Shown one piece after another: positions 15,315 to 26,700 of a DNA stretch of 64,000 nt. The DNA is taken from NCBI RefSeq assembly GCF_002802965.1, contig NZ_NXGA01000001.1, positions 1,598,922 to 1,662,921 on the forward strand. The letters run 5' to 3'. Made by a program: the position numbers and the translations under genes. Origin of the DNA: Sporolactobacillus pectinivorans (lineage in GTDB: Bacteria; Bacillota; Bacilli; Bacillales; Sporolactobacillaceae). The number at the start of each line of letters is the position of its first letter. Position 1 is the stretch's first letter. Below the pieces are notes generated by a model. It saw nothing but the letters and a program-made list of their open reading frames with translations. It did not search any database and had not been told where the DNA came from.

Positions 15315-18300
15315 ATGGCGGTGCGCTTTATTCTCGGGAGACCCGGAACCGGAAAAACTGCTCTTTGCATGGAAGAGATCCGTGCCCGCCTCCGCGAAAA
15401 TCCGTCGGGTCCGCCGCTGATCTATCTTGTTCCGGAACATATGACATTCAGTATGGAATATGCTTTTGCCGGCACTCCTGGTTTTGGCGGAATGACACGG
15501 TTGAATGTTTACAGTATCCCCAGGCTTGCGCTGCGCGTTCTTCAGCAGTCCGGCGGTGCGACACGGATTCATTTAAACACTGTCGGCCTGTCGATGCTGC
15601 TGCGCAGAGTCGTTGAAGAAAATAAGAAAAATCTCCGGCTGTTTCGCAAAGCTTCGGAACAGTCCGGTTTTTACAATCTCCTCAGTGACACAATTTCTGA
15701 ATTCAAACGCTACTGCCTGACACCTGAACAAATCGCTGTGCAGTCGGGCCTAATGGAGGAGCACACGGATTCGGAAAATCTGATTCTGAAGGACAAGCTC
15801 CATGATCTCTCTTTGGTCTATCAGTCTTTTGAACAGGTTCTGGCAGGAAAGTATGTGGACAGTGATGACTACTTAAAATTGATGGCGAATAAAATTGACG
15901 AAACGGATTTCTTGAAACAGGCTGAAATCTGGATTGACGGATTTCAGACGATGACACCCGAGGAACAGCTTGTTGTTGAAAAGCTGATGGCGGTCTCCTC
16001 CCGTGTCACCGTCGTTCTCGGAACAGACAAAGCCTATGACCGGGTACCCGATGAATTTTCAGTTTTCAGGCATCCGGTGCTGCTTTTTCTGCAGCTCAGG
16101 AAAGCGGCAGAACAGCTGCATCTGGCTGTTGAACCTTATGTGATAAAGGATGATGTTGTCCGGTCAAAATCGACAGGACTCAAGGCATTGAACCTGTTTT
16201 TCGGACAAAACCCGTCCCGGGAGAAACCGAAGCCTGATGGCATTGTCCTGACTGAAGCTGCCAATCGGCGGGAAGAAGTGGAGCAGGCAGCGAGGAATCT
16301 GATCGCACTTGCCCGTGATAAAAAAATACGTTTTCGAGAGACGACGGTGCTGGTCCGCGATCTGAATGGCTATCAGGACTTGATTGAGACCGTTTTTACC
16401 GATTATGGCATTCCAACTTTTATTGACAGAAAGCGGCCGATGAAACATCATCCTCTGATCGAACTGATCCGTTCGGCATTGGAAACCTTGCAGCAGAACT
16501 GGCGCTATGAACCTGTTTTCCGCTGCGTCAAGACCGATTTTCTGATTCCGGCCGGAAGCCGTCTGAATGAAGCCCGTGAGGCTCTGGATGAACTGGAAAA
16601 CTATGTTATGGCTTATGGAATATATGGAAAGAAAAAATGGATTGATAAAGAACCGTGGACTTATCGAGTGTACAAAGGCCTTGAAGAAGGTGAAAAAGAG
16701 GCGACGTCCAAAGAACTGGCTGCACAGAAGCGGATCAACCAATGGCGCAAGTTTGTCAGTGAACCGCTTGCCGCCTTCGAGGAAAAGGTGAAGTCTGCCA
16801 GGAGTGTACGGGAAAAGTGCGAGGCATTGTATGTGTTTTTAATGAACCTGTCCGTTCCGGAAAAATTGGAGCGCATGGCGAAAGAAGCGGAAAAAGCTGA
16901 CCGCCTGGCTGAAGCAAAGGAACACGGGCAGGTGTGGCAATCGGTGATTGATTTGCTCGACCAGTGTGTGGAGGGGGCGGATGACAGGAAAATATCGCTG
17001 GAACTCTTCGCACAGATTATCGATACAGGTCTCGACAATCTGGAATTCGCTCTCGTTCCTCCAGCTCTTGACCAGGTTCTGGTCGGCAGTATGGATCGGA
17101 TGCGGGCGACAAACCCAAAAGCGGTTTTTATTTTGGGTGTTAATGAAGGCGTGATCCCGGCAAAACCATCAACACAGGGACTTTTCTCAGGCGAGGACCG
17201 CGATGCGCTTGAAGACAGCGGCATGCATGTGGCCGATGATGAAGACGGCCAGATGGCCTGGGAAAATGAGCTGGTATTTCGCGCGTTTTCGCTGCCGGAA
17301 GAAAAACTGTACCTGTCCTATCCGCTTGCATCTGAGGGGGGAGAACCGCTCAAAGCTTCTCCCCTGATCAGTCGTCTGCGCCGGCTCTTTTCTGAAATTG
17401 CAGTCCGGTTGGCGCCTTCTGAACCGCGGTCTCTTGCCGAAACGGAACAAATCGGCTTTGTTAATGCACCGCTCAAGACGATCGGTTATCTGGCAACGCA
17501 GATCAGGGAATGGCAGAGGGGCTATGGCATATCTGATCTTTGGTGGGATACCTATAACTGGTTCACGGCGCAGGAAGAATGGGGTTCGGCAGCAAAGCGG
17601 GTGCTTTCCGGGCTATTTTCAAGAAATGAGGCGTATCTGAGCAAAGAGGCGGCGCGTGATCTCTACGGAGAAACGATTCAGGCCAGCGTATCGCGGATGG
17701 AACAGTTCAATGCCTGCCCGTTTTCCCAGTTTGCTTCTTATGGACTGAGGCTCATGGAAAGGGAAGTTTTTCAGCTTGCAGCGCCGGATATCGGCCAGCT
17801 TTTTCATCTGGCGATCAAAAAAATGACAGAAGAAATTATGCGGCGTCATTTACAGTGGAGAGACCTGTCACCGGAAGACTGCGACCGGCTCGCCGCAGAA
17901 ACGGTAGGTGTAATCGCTCCGAAACTTCAGCGGCAGATTTTGTCCAGTTCCGGGCGCTATCGCTATCTGCAGCACAAGCTGGAGCAGGTTGTTGCGCGGG
18001 TCGCCCGCGTCATGCGCCAGCACGCACGGGCCAGCGGTTTTACCCCGTTGAGTCTTGAACTGCCCTTCGGACCGGGAAAGCCTGTACCTCCGCTAACCTT
18101 TTCACTTCAAAACGGATGCAGGATGGAAATCGTCGGACGCATTGATCGGGTTGACAAAGCCGAGGATCCCGGCCGCAGGATTCTGCTTCGGATCATTGAT
18201 TACAAATCCGGCCGGAAAGACCTGAGCCTGACTGATGTCTACTACGGACTCGCACTGCAGATGCTGACCTATCTTGATGTCGTGATTACGTATTCAAAAC

Positions 18301-18827
18301 AATGGCTGGGCGTCCAGGCGGATCCGGCAGGTGTTTTATACTTTCATGTACACAATCCGTCGTTGAATCTTGAAGAAAAAGTTCCACCTGAAGAGATAGA
18401 AGATGAACTTTATAAAAGTTTCAAAATGAGCGGGCTGCTTCTTGAGGATGAGGCATCGCTTCAATTGACGGATCAAACAGCTGAGGGGGGCTACTCGAAG
18501 ATTGCCCCGTTCGGGATCAAAAAAAATGGCGGCTATTACAAGGGATCTTCTCTTGCCACAACGGAAGAATTCAGTGCATTGCGGAACTATGCTAAAGAGA
18601 CGATGGTACAGGTGGGCGAAAAAATAACTGATGGCGATGTCCGAATTGCTCCGTACAGGCTCAAAAACCGTGTGCCGTGCACCTTCTGTCCTTATCGTCC
18701 GGTTTGCCAGTTTGACCAGTCACAGCCGGGGAACGCTTATCGGCTGTTGAAAAAAGTTTCTGATGAACGGATCCTTCAGGAACTGACTGAAAAGGGGATG
18801 GAGCATCATGACGGAAGCAAAGCCTGA
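15315..18827 (+). CDS. addB: ATP-dependent nuclease subunit B (AddB)
   Basis: Subunit of the AddAB helicase-nuclease that resects double-strand breaks and recognises Chi. The 1170-residue protein has an N-terminal Walker A, FILGRPGTGKTA. A C-terminal nuclease block is RILLRIIDYKSGRKDL. The iron-sulfur cysteines lie in FNACPFSQF and in VPCTFCPYRPVCQF near the C-terminus. The ATG at 15315 has AGGAGG seven bases upstream; the ATG at 15309 is too close to it. The gene is first in addB-addA-sbcD-sbcC and overlaps addA by 20 bases, suggesting coupled translation. Confidence 0.96.
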   Translation: MAVRFILGRPGTGKTALCMEEIRARLRENPSGPPLIYLVPEHMTFSMEYAFAGTPGFGGMTRLNVYSIPRLALRVLQQSGGATRIHLNTVGLSMLLRRVVEENKKNLRLFRKASEQSGFYNLLSDTISEFKRYCLTPEQIAVQSGLMEEHTDSENLILKDKLHDLSLVYQSFEQVLAGKYVDSDDYLKLMANKIDETDFLKQAEIWIDGFQTMTPEEQLVVEKLMAVSSRVTVVLGTDKAYDRVPDEFSVFRHPVLLFLQLRKAAEQLHLAVEPYVIKDDVVRSKSTGLKALNLFFGQNPSREKPKPDGIVLTEAANRREEVEQAARNLIALARDKKIRFRETTVLVRDLNGYQDLIETVFTDYGIPTFIDRKRPMKHHPLIELIRSALETLQQNWRYEPVFRCVKTDFLIPAGSRLNEAREALDELENYVMAYGIYGKKKWIDKEPWTYRVYKGLEEGEKEATSKELAAQKRINQWRKFVSEPLAAFEEKVKSARSVREKCEALYVFLMNLSVPEKLERMAKEAEKADRLAEAKEHGQVWQSVIDLLDQCVEGADDRKISLELFAQIIDTGLDNLEFALVPPALDQVLVGSMDRMRATNPKAVFILGVNEGVIPAKPSTQGLFSGEDRDALEDSGMHVADDEDGQMAWENELVFRAFSLPEEKLYLSYPLASEGGEPLKASPLISRLRRLFSEIAVRLAPSEPRSLAETEQIGFVNAPLKTIGYLATQIREWQRGYGISDLWWDTYNWFTAQEEWGSAAKRVLSGLFSRNEAYLSKEAARDLYGETIQASVSRMEQFNACPFSQFASYGLRLMEREVFQLAAPDIGQLFHLAIKKMTEEIMRRHLQWRDLSPEDCDRLAAETVGVIAPKLQRQILSSSGRYRYLQHKLEQVVARVARVMRQHARASGFTPLSLELPFGPGKPVPPLTFSLQNGCRMEIVGRIDRVDKAEDPGRRILLRIIDYKSGRKDLSLTDVYYGLALQMLTYLDVVITYSKQWLGVQADPAGVLYFHVHNPSLNLEEKVPPEEIEDELYKSFKMSGLLLEDEASLQLTDQTAEGGYSKIAPFGIKKNGGYYKGSSLATTEEFSALRNYAKETMVQVGEKITDGDVRIAPYRLKNRVPCTFCPYRPVCQFDQSQPGNAYRLLKKVSDERILQELTEKGMEHHDGSKA

Positions 18828-21800
18828 AGGGAGCAGATGGACGGACGAACAGTGGCGAGCGATCAATGAAGTAGGTCACGACATTCTCGTCGCAGCGGCG
18901 GCGGGTTCCGGAAAAACGGCCGTACTTGTTGAGCGGATTATCAGGAAAATCATCAACCCACAGAATCGGATCAATATTGACGATCTGCTGGTTGTTACTT
19001 TTACCAATGCGGCAGCATCAGAAATGAGAGAGCGGATCGGCCGTGCGCTCGATGAGCAAATTGCGGAACATCCTGAAAGCCTCTATCTCCGCCGTCAACA
19101 GGCGCTGCTCAGCAAAGCTTCAATCATGACTTTGCATGCGTTTTGTATGTCTGTTATTAAAAAATATTATTATTATCTGGATCTTGATCCCGGATTTCGG
19201 CTGCTGGATGAAACGGAAGCCGGTCTGCTTCGTGAAGAAATTCTCGATGAAGTTCTTGAGGAACATTACACATCAGGAAATTCCATTTTTTTTCGCCTGG
19301 TAGACCAATATTCGGGAGACAGGGACGATCATGCGCTTCGCAATCTGGTTTTCCGCCTTTACGATTTTTCTCTCAGTAATCCCTGGCCGAATCAATGGCT
19401 TGATCGGCTGCCCGCTGCCTACCAGCCGGAGGAAGGGCAGTCGATTGATCACTTCAGCTGGGTTCGCGGCCTGAGACATGTCCTTTTTCAATATTTTTCC
19501 GAAGCCGCGGCGGCATTGGAGGAAGCTATTCGTCTTTGTGGGGATACGGGTGGGCCTGCCGCTTATGCTGAAACGCTGTCCGCGGATCTTTTAAATATTC
19601 GTCATCTCCTCTCATTTGAAAACGCCGGATGGGAAGCTGTCCGCTCGGCTGTCTTGTCCGTTTCTTTTAATAAGCTTAAAGCCGTCTCCGCAAAAGAAGT
19701 GGACGGCGCAACGAAAGATCAGGTAAAAAAAGCGCGTGACAAGGTGAAAAGAACAATTGCTGAGCTTCAACAGCAGTGGTTTGCACGCAGTTCCACTGAT
19801 TTGCTTCAGGATCTTCGTGACATGGCTCCTTCCGTTTCGATGCTTGTCGCGCTGGTCAAAGATTTTGGACACCATTTTACAAAAGAAAAACGCAGAAAAG
19901 GAGTGCTTGATTTTTCAGATCTGGAACATGAATGTTTGAAAGTGCTCCGATCAGAGGATTCTGATCCGGGTAAAGAGGTACCTTCAGTTGTTGCCAGGCA
20001 GTACCGCGCCTGTTTTGAAGAAGTGTTGGTTGACGAATACCAGGATACGAACCGTGTCCAAGAAGCGATTATCCGGCTGATCACAAAAGACAGCGCCGAT
20101 AGCGGAAACTTGTTTATGGTCGGCGATGTGAAACAAAGTATTTACGGATTCCGGCTGGCTGAACCGGGACTCTTCATTGAAAAATATAAAAAGTTTTCTG
20201 ACCCGGATTCTGACGGGGATAAAATTGATCTTTCCAGCAATTTTCGAAGCCGCGCGGAAATCATCAATGGTATAAATTATCTTTTTCGGCAGACGATGGA
20301 TGAAACTGCGGGCGGCGTGGATTATGATCGTGCTGCAGAGCTGCGTTTCGGAGCGGAATATCCGGAAGAAAGTTTGCCGGTCGACTTTGAACTGATCGAC
20401 CGAGCTGACCTGGATAGCGATGAAGAGGGTGAAACAGATGATTATGATTCGACGGAGCTTGAAGCTGCTGCGATCAGCGACAGGATTGCAGCGATGGTCG
20501 GCGACGGAAAGACCCCGGCTTTCCAGGTTTATGATCGGGGGGAACACCGGATGCGGGCGGTGCGCTACCGTGATATTGCCATTCTGATGCGTTCGGCGAG
20601 CACGGCTGCTGCTGTGATGAAAGACATCCTCGGACGCCGCGGGATTCCTGCTTACGCCGAGCTGTCCAAGGGCTATTTTGATACGGTTGAAGTATCGGTC
20701 ATGCTTGCCGTGCTGCAGGTGGTGGACAATCCCTTTCAGGACATCCCGCTTGCGTCCGTGCTCCGTTCGCCAATCGTTGGCCTGGACGGGGATTCACTGG
20801 CCCAAATCCGTATGTCGGATCGTGATGTTTCTTACTTCATGGCGATGAATTACTATACCGAAACGCATCAAGGCCAGCTTTCAGATCAGCTCTCAGGATT
20901 TATCGATCGGCTGGCCAAATGGCGTAATCTCTCAAAAAGCCACTCTGTTTCTGAGCTTATCTGGCAAATCTATCGCGACACCGGATATTATGATTATGTC
21001 GGAGGTCTGGTCGGCGGCGCGCAGCGTCAGGCCAATCTCAAAGCGTTCTATGATCGCGCCAGGCAGTATGAAAAAACGTCATTCCGAGGGTTATTCCGTT
21101 TTCTGCGTTTTATTGAGAGAATGCGGGAAATCGGCGGTGACCTTGGCGAAGCCCGGGCATTAAGCGAACAGGAAGATGTTGTGCGGATCATGACCATCCA
21201 TAAAAGCAAGGGGCTAGAATTTCCAATAGTTTTTGTGTCTGGCATTGGAAAAAAGTTTAATATGAAGGATCTGGTTTCTCCCGCGTTGCTGCATAAAACA
21301 CTTGGCATTGGTACACGCTGGATTGATTCGGAAAACAGGGTGAGTACACCGACGCTTCCTTACCTCGCGATCCGAGAGCAGCTGAAAGCAGATGCCGTGG
21401 CAGAAGAGATGCGCATTCTTTATGTTGCGGTTACCCGCGCCCGGGAAAAACTGATTTTGGTCGGGACAGTTCGCGACGCGGGAAAAGTGGCGCGTCAGTG
21501 GCTCCCGGCGCTTAAATATCGCGGATGGCTGCTTCCTGAATATCTCAGGACTTCGGCAGCAACATTTCTGGACTGGATCGGGCCAGCCGTAGTGCGGCAT
21601 GGCTCTTCGGAAGCGCTGCATCACCTGATTGGCGAAGCGCCGGACAGGTCGGTTGTTTCGGAAGACCAGGCGGCATGGAATATCAGTGTCATTTCGGTGG
21701 GTAATCTCGACGTTGGACAAGCAGAACAGGCGCCAAAAGAAAGCATACGCTTCGCGCGTTTGAAACAGTGGAAGGCTGTTGAATCACATTCCGGCATGCA

Positions 21801-22560
21801 GGATGAGGTCAGGAGGCGGCTGGAATGGAGTTATCCGTTTCGTCAGGCGACATTGTTTATGGCGAAACAGACGGTCACAGAGATTAAGTCCCAGCAGGAT
21901 TATTTCAGTCAGGGACAGGATGATCGCCTGATTGCACGCCGGTTTTCAGGTATAAGCAGAGACAGGCCGCAATTTCTGCAGCAGGGCGGACTGTCGTCCA
22001 CAGAGCGCGGCACAGCAATGCATGTTTTAATGCAGCATCTGGATCTGGAGCATGCCGCGGAAGAAGCGTCAATCAAGAATCAGGGACTCGCGCTTGTGGA
22101 GAAAGAAATTTTGACCGGTGATCAGGAGAAGAGCCTGAATTATCCGGAGGTTGTCGCATTTTTACGGTCGCCGATTGGCATTAAAATGAAACGTGCCGGC
22201 CAAGTGACGCGGGAGTGTCCGTTCAGTCTTGTTCTAGATGCGGCAGAGGTGTATCCGACGTGGCGCCATGACGGCCCGGAAAAAGACGGACAGGTGCTGA
22301 TTCAGGGCGTGATCGACTGTATTATAGAGGGCAGGCAGGGGCTGATTCTGCTTGACTATAAAACAGACAGGCTGTCCGGCCGCTTTGCCGAAAAACAAGC
22401 GGCAATTGAGGAATTGACACGGCGCTATCGTGTACAGCTCGGTTTGTACCGGCTTGCGATCGAAAAAATCTGGAAGCGGAAAGTAGCGCAAATCGGCCTT
22501 TACGCATTTGACGGCGGTTATTTTATCGATCTGACAGAAGAAGGGGAGACATTAGAATGA
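18808..22560 (+). CDS. addA: ATP-dependent helicase/nuclease subunit A (AddA)
   Basis: UvrD-type 3'-5' helicase and nuclease subunit of AddAB. The 1250-residue protein has Walker A AAAGSGKTAVLVERI near residue 29 and motif Ia VVTFTNAAASEMRERI. The Walker B motif is EVLVDEYQDTN, motif III is VGDVKQSIYGFR, motif V is IMTIHKSKGLEFPIVF and motif VI is LYVAVTRAREKL. The C-terminal nuclease motif is LILLDYKTDR. The length matches the Bacillus protein (about 1230). The gene overlaps addB at its start and sbcD at its stop (ATGA). Confidence 0.97.
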   Translation: MTEAKPEGSRWTDEQWRAINEVGHDILVAAAAGSGKTAVLVERIIRKIINPQNRINIDDLLVVTFTNAAASEMRERIGRALDEQIAEHPESLYLRRQQALLSKASIMTLHAFCMSVIKKYYYYLDLDPGFRLLDETEAGLLREEILDEVLEEHYTSGNSIFFRLVDQYSGDRDDHALRNLVFRLYDFSLSNPWPNQWLDRLPAAYQPEEGQSIDHFSWVRGLRHVLFQYFSEAAAALEEAIRLCGDTGGPAAYAETLSADLLNIRHLLSFENAGWEAVRSAVLSVSFNKLKAVSAKEVDGATKDQVKKARDKVKRTIAELQQQWFARSSTDLLQDLRDMAPSVSMLVALVKDFGHHFTKEKRRKGVLDFSDLEHECLKVLRSEDSDPGKEVPSVVARQYRACFEEVLVDEYQDTNRVQEAIIRLITKDSADSGNLFMVGDVKQSIYGFRLAEPGLFIEKYKKFSDPDSDGDKIDLSSNFRSRAEIINGINYLFRQTMDETAGGVDYDRAAELRFGAEYPEESLPVDFELIDRADLDSDEEGETDDYDSTELEAAAISDRIAAMVGDGKTPAFQVYDRGEHRMRAVRYRDIAILMRSASTAAAVMKDILGRRGIPAYAELSKGYFDTVEVSVMLAVLQVVDNPFQDIPLASVLRSPIVGLDGDSLAQIRMSDRDVSYFMAMNYYTETHQGQLSDQLSGFIDRLAKWRNLSKSHSVSELIWQIYRDTGYYDYVGGLVGGAQRQANLKAFYDRARQYEKTSFRGLFRFLRFIERMREIGGDLGEARALSEQEDVVRIMTIHKSKGLEFPIVFVSGIGKKFNMKDLVSPALLHKTLGIGTRWIDSENRVSTPTLPYLAIREQLKADAVAEEMRILYVAVTRAREKLILVGTVRDAGKVARQWLPALKYRGWLLPEYLRTSAATFLDWIGPAVVRHGSSEALHHLIGEAPDRSVVSEDQAAWNISVISVGNLDVGQAEQAPKESIRFARLKQWKAVESHSGMQDEVRRRLEWSYPFRQATLFMAKQTVTEIKSQQDYFSQGQDDRLIARRFSGISRDRPQFLQQGGLSSTERGTAMHVLMQHLDLEHAAEEASIKNQGLALVEKEILTGDQEKSLNYPEVVAFLRSPIGIKMKRAGQVTRECPFSLVLDAAEVYPTWRHDGPEKDGQVLIQGVIDCIIEGRQGLILLDYKTDRLSGRFAEKQAAIEELTRRYRVQLGLYRLAIEKIWKRKVAQIGLYAFDGGYFIDLTEEGETLE

Positions 22561-23762
22561 GGTTGCTTCATACTGCGGACTGGCATCTCGGACGGACACT
22601 GGAAGGGCGCTCCCGTGAAGAAGAGCAGGAAGATGCAATGGATGAAATCTGCCGGATTGCCGATGAAGAAAAAATTGATGCTATAGTGATGGCCGGAGAT
22701 GTTTTTGACACCGCCAACCCGCCTGCGGTATCCGAAGCACTTTTCTATGAAACTGCTGAAAGGTTGGCCTGCGGTGGAAAAAGGCCTTTGCTTGTGATTG
22801 CCGGCAACCATGACAGCCCGGAGCGTCTGGAGGCATCCCGGCCGCTCGCCGGGCGCCGGGGCATCACCATAGTCGGCAAACCGGTTTCCCAGCCGCTGGC
22901 CATTCCAATTAAACGTACAGACGAGACGCTGATACTCAGCTGTGTCCCCTATCCTTCCGAATCGCGGCTGAATGAATGCCTAAGCGCAATGAACGAGGAA
23001 ACGGCCATACAGGAAGGTTATAATAATCGGCTGGAAAAACTGTTTCAGGAACATGCGCGTCACTTCTCGGAGAAAACAGTTAACATTCTGATGACGCATA
23101 TTTTCGCAGCGGGTGGAAGGGAATCTGATTCTGAAAGGCCGATTCAGGTTGGTGGCGCCTATACTGTTTATCCATCATCTTTTCCGGAAAAAGCGCAGTA
23201 TGTAGCACTGGGCCATCTGCACCGGCCGCAGACGCTTGAAAAATCCCCTGCACCTGCCCGCTATGCCGGGTCACCGCTGGCTTACAGTTTTTCCGAGTCC
23301 GGATCCCAGAAATCGGTGACCATCATTGACGTCAGCCCAGGCAAAGCGGCAAAATGGAAAGAAGTTCCCCTGGCTGCCGGGCGGCCGCTGGTCCGCTGGC
23401 ACGCAGAGAACGGGCTCGATGAAGTGCACCGCTGGCTGGATGAGGGGCGCGACCGATATGCATGGATTGATCTGGAAATTCGGCTGGAGGAAGCACTGAA
23501 TATGCATGAAATCCAGGCTTTACGCAAAGCTGACGAACACTTTGTCAACATAAGGCCGATCTATTGTGAAAATCGAGAGCAGGCTGGGGATCTTACGAGG
23601 TCGAAGCTGCCGATCGACCAGCTTTTTATCCGTTTTTATAAAAAACAGACGCAGGGAGCCGAACCCGGTGAGAAACTTGTCCGGCTCTTTCTCAGAATGA
23701 TTCAGGAAAACGAGGCTGAACGGGAAGCTGCCGCAGGGAGGGACGGGCATGAAACCGATTGA
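22557..23762 (+). CDS. sbcD: Nuclease SbcCD subunit D
   Basis: Mre11-type metallophosphoesterase subunit that cuts hairpins and blocked DNA ends together with SbcC. The 401-residue protein starts with the metal-binding block LLHTADWHLGR. It continues with VMAGDVFDTANPP, VIAGNHDSPERL, ILMTHIFAAGG and VALGHLHRPQ, the expected order of phosphoesterase motifs. Its ATG overlaps the addA stop in ATGA, and its own end overlaps sbcC by 14 bases. Confidence 0.96.
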   Translation: MRLLHTADWHLGRTLEGRSREEEQEDAMDEICRIADEEKIDAIVMAGDVFDTANPPAVSEALFYETAERLACGGKRPLLVIAGNHDSPERLEASRPLAGRRGITIVGKPVSQPLAIPIKRTDETLILSCVPYPSESRLNECLSAMNEETAIQEGYNNRLEKLFQEHARHFSEKTVNILMTHIFAAGGRESDSERPIQVGGAYTVYPSSFPEKAQYVALGHLHRPQTLEKSPAPARYAGSPLAYSFSESGSQKSVTIIDVSPGKAAKWKEVPLAAGRPLVRWHAENGLDEVHRWLDEGRDRYAWIDLEIRLEEALNMHEIQALRKADEHFVNIRPIYCENREQAGDLTRSKLPIDQLFIRFYKKQTQGAEPGEKLVRLFLRMIQENEAEREAAAGRDGHETD

Positions 23763-26700
23763 ACTGACAGTGCAGGGGCTGAACAGTTTTCGTGAAACCC
23801 AGCACATTGATTTTGAACAACTTTGCGCAGACGGTATTTTCGGCATTTTCGGCCCGACGGGAAGCGGTAAATCGACGATTCTCGATGCGATCACTCTGGC
23901 CCTTTACGGAACGGTTGAGCGCGCCGCTAATAACACGCAGGGCATACTCAACCAGTTGGAGGATCAGCTCTCGGTCGGTTTCACATTTGAACTCGTCGGA
24001 CAAACAATCGACAGATATCGCGCCGAACGTTCCTATAAACGTACGAAGGATGGCGGTCTGAGAATGAGCAGCTGCCGTTTGCTGAAGCTCAGCGGCGACA
24101 AGGAAGTGCTCGCAGACAAGGAAAAAGATGTCACCCGCAAGATCCGTGACATCCTTGGCTTGACCCATGATGACTTTACCCGCGCGGTTGTTCTCCCGCA
24201 AGGCAAATTTTCTGAGTTTCTGACTTTAAAAGGCAATGAACGCCGTAAAATGCTGCAGCGCCTGTTTCATTTGGAAAAGTACGGCGATGAGCTTATGGCC
24301 AAGCTTAAATTGCATTTTGAATCGGCATGCCATAAGCTTGAAGTCATTTCGGAAAAGGAAACGCTGCTTGGCGATGCGTCTCAGGAGGCGGTTGAGCGAC
24401 TGAGTGAACACTCACGCCTTCTTAACGCGGAATACAGCAAGACAAGCGCTGAATTAGAAAGTTCAGGGCACGAACGGGATCAAATCCGACAGATATGGAC
24501 GCTGCAAGAGGAGAAAAACGCTAAGCTCAAAGAGCAAAGTGAACTGCAAAAGAAACAGCAGGAATTTGAAATGAAGAAAAATCTTCTGAAAATGAATGAT
24601 GAAGCTGAGAAAATCATTCCCTATCTTGAAAATCTGATTGCGGCTGAAAATGAAGTTCATGAAGCAGACAGCGAATTCAGCCATGCCGATTTGGTTTTCT
24701 CTGGATCCAAGAACGCTGAAGAGAAAGAGAAGAAAGCATATACTGCCGCAAAACAGAAAAGAGAAGTGGAAGAACCGCTTCTTTCTGCCCGGAGACAAAA
24801 CTATGTCCAGGGAATGGGGATTAAGCGGCAGCTTGACGCCGGACAAAAGGAGAAACGAGCGGCAACGGTCAAGCTCTCAGAACTGGAGAAGAAGCTCCAA
24901 TCGGGCGATGTAAGGATAAATTCCAGCCAAAAAAAGAAAGAGGAACTCGACCGATCTATGGAAAATCTTGAAAAACGCCTTTCAGAAATTGACGTGCCAA
25001 GCAGCCGCAGAGCAATGATTCAGCGCGCACGTGATGCCGGGAAAGCGATCGATGCACTGGATGACCGTTTGAAAGAAAAACGTGCCGAATGGACGAGTGT
25101 CCAAAAAAAAATGCTGGAAAGCCAGCAGGCGCTGGAACAGGTTCATAAACAGCAAAAGGCAGCCAATGAAAAAGCGGGCCGATGGTTTCTTCAATGCCAG
25201 CGCATTTATAATCATGCGGCAGACACAAAGCAGATGATTCGCCTGCTGCTTGAATTTGTCAAAAAGAAACAAGAAGAATACGAGCTTGAGAGAGACCGGG
25301 CGTATCGGCTCAATCTGTCGCTGAATCTTGCTTCCGAACTGAAAGATGGGGACCCGTGCCCGGTCTGCGGCGCAGTTCATCACCCGCATCCGCCAGCAGT
25401 GGACAAACAGTCAGATCAGAAAAGCCTGGAGAAAAAAGTCAAATATTATCGGCAAACAGAGGAGTCATTGATCCGTTTTCAGCAAGAGAACCACGCTTGC
25501 GCTATTCAACTGGAGGAACATTCAAAGAAATTTTCCACTGTTTTTTCAAACATTCCGGAAATGTCTAATCTTTCAGATGCATCAAAAGAATTTTTGGAGG
25601 CTGGTGATTTCACAGAATGGGAGAGCCGCGGGATTCAGGAGGTGCTTAGAGCAATAGACCTGGCTGTCAGAGAAGAGAAGCAGGATATCATTGCATCAGG
25701 GGAAACGCTGGAAAACGAGCTGGAACAGGCGGGCAAGGTCGGACAGAATCGCATTTCTATTGAATCGAATCTGAGAATTTACAGTGAAACGCAGCTCAGG
25801 ATTGAGCGGGAAGCAATCAATCAGAAAAATGAGCTGGAAGATTTACGGGCTAAGTGGTCGGAAGAATTTCCAAAACAGGAAGACATACAGAATACATATC
25901 AGATCATCCAGAATGACGACCGGGAAGCTGAATCAATCAGGAAAACGATGACTGAGTTCAGGACTTCCCGGGCGAACTTGGAACGCCGGCTGGCGCACGA
26001 TCAGGATGAGCACGCGGCAATTGAGGGCAGACGGAATGAAATCAAGGGAAAATTGGAAAACATTGTGCTGTCGTTGGCGGACCGGACACGCGAGCTGTCA
26101 GAGCTTCATTTGTCGGTAGACGAACAGATCGGGGAACGGATCGCGGAACTGGACAGCATGCTGAAAGATTTGAAGGAAAATCAGGAAAATCACGATCAAA
26201 AATGGCAACTGGCTCTGACTGAATTCAACGAGACGGATAAACGGAGAAGCAGCACTTCAGTCCGACTTGAAAGAGCAAGGTTTACCCTCAATAATGCAGA
26301 GAAAAAGTGGGATGAGAGGAAAAACAACTCAAATTTTCTGTCGAGACAAGCTGTCTTTGATGCACATATGACGGATGAAGAGCGCCGGGATACTGATACC
26401 GAGATTCAATCTTACGAAAAAGATAAGGTACAGATTGCCTCCGACCTGCGGACACTTTTGGAAAAACTCTCCGGTAAGTCTGTGACAGCCGATCAAATGG
26501 CGAAGGTCGAAAATCGTTATTTGGAGTTGAAAGAATCTGTCCGGCAGCTGAGTGAAAAACGCGGAGCCGCCTCAAAAGTGCTGGAGGATATTAAAAAACG
26601 CCATGCACTTTTTAATAAACTGGAATCCGAGCGAAAAGCAGCCCGGACAGAAGCAGACCAGTTTGAGAAACTTCTACGTGTATTCCGGGGAAATGCATTT